From NCBI GenBank assembly GCA_020434465.1, contig JAGRAS010000078.1, positions 1-7,332 on the forward strand: 7,332 bases of DNA, given 5' to 3'. The DNA is from Bdellovibrionales bacterium (GTDB lineage Bacteria > Bdellovibrionota > UBA2361 > JAGRAS01). Of the stretch, positions 7,214 through 7,332 are shown piece by piece. The stretch's first letter is position 1. The number at the start of each line of letters is the position of its first letter. Below the pieces are notes generated by a model. The model was not told where the DNA came from. It made no database searches and saw only the letters and a program-made list of their open reading frames with translations. The position numbers and the translations under genes were made by a program.

Positions 7214-7332
7214 AGCCCTGATGAAATATGCCCTCTTGAGCCTCATTGCTTTCACGTTTTTCACCTAGTCCAGGGAGGGAAACGGCTTATGACACAGGTT
7301 CTTCAAGAGGCGGTCTTACCAATTTATCATCA
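7214..7332 (+). ncRNA. Long rod-shaped structured RNA, possibly 6S RNA (ssrS), 3' end cut by window edge
   Basis: No reading frame explains this stretch, but it folds into one long interrupted hairpin. Pairings from outside in: 7219-7224 (TGATGA) with 7327-7332 (TCATCA) and 7225-7227 with 7322-7324; an asymmetric internal loop; 7232-7239 (CCTCTTGA) with 7303-7310 (TCAAGAGG); alternatively GAGCC (7238-7242) with GGTTC (7297-7301); 7243-7246 (TCAT) with 7289-7292 (ATGA); 7255-7262 (CGTTTTTC) with 7277-7284 (GGGAAACG); 7264-7266 with 7272-7274, closing a 5-nt loop. Two G-U pairs in the apical stem (7260/7279, 7261/7278) would be A-C mismatches on the other strand, so the plus strand is favoured. 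A closing stem, internal bubble and long apical arm are the layout of 6S RNA, the RNA polymerase holoenzyme regulator. CCTCTTGAGCC and the GACACA-GGTTC-TCAAG order recall proteobacterial 6S RNAs. A leader or riboswitch for a gene beyond the right edge is the main alternative. Confidence 0.45.

Noticed and set aside
7190..7332. Right-edge RNA as tmRNA, SRP RNA, RNase P RNA or a common metabolite riboswitch
   Set aside because: The hallmark sequences I know for these are absent: the SRP GGAAGGAAGCAG-type loop, RNase P GAGGAAAGTCC, the tmRNA T-arm and CCA end, and the TPP, FMN, SAM-I and c-di-GMP cores.

Overview
The window is an AT-rich stretch of a bacterial chromosome. It probably comes from a Gram-negative, proteobacteria-like organism. 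The basis is a long E. coli-type cobalamin-dependent methionine synthase (1229 residues, with the AdoMet reactivation domain), a probable lipoprotein and an Hpt/receiver phosphorelay pair. I see no transposase, integrase, phage gene, CRISPR array, tRNA or rRNA. The closest lineage cannot be fixed from the sequence alone.

Layout from left to right: (1) 1-1063, minus strand: the N-terminal 354 codons of an acidic, membrane-anchored, probably helical-repeat protein that runs off the left edge. (2) 1064-1284: a divergent intergenic region with two adjacent hairpins, one carrying a perfect 11-bp inverted repeat, bracketed by an exact 11-bp direct repeat. (3) 1285-2437, plus strand: a two-gene operon with an 8-bp overlap, encoding a stand-alone Hpt protein and a response regulator made of a degenerate receiver followed by an intact receiver, with no recognisable output domain. 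(4) 2438-2489: a short convergent gap. (5) 2490-6179, minus strand: metH, complete. (6) 6247-7109, minus strand: a small helical protein of unknown function and, upstream of it, a probable fibronectin-III-fold lipoprotein, 2 nt apart. These two lie upstream of metH on the same strand. metH also has a candidate promoter of its own that would give an almost leaderless transcript. (7) 7110-7332: non-coding. It holds the lipoprotein's ribosome binding site, a 12-bp palindrome, a small hairpin and, on the plus strand, most of a long rod-shaped RNA structure cut by the right edge. That structure resembles 6S RNA in shape and in a few short sequence stretches.

Functionally, metH is the only gene with a certain biochemical role: methionine synthesis and methyltetrahydrofolate turnover. 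The Hpt and receiver proteins form a probable phosphorelay module whose histidine kinase is not in the window. The candidate structured RNA at the right end and the hairpin-rich leader of the Hpt operon are the parts ordinary gene calling would miss.
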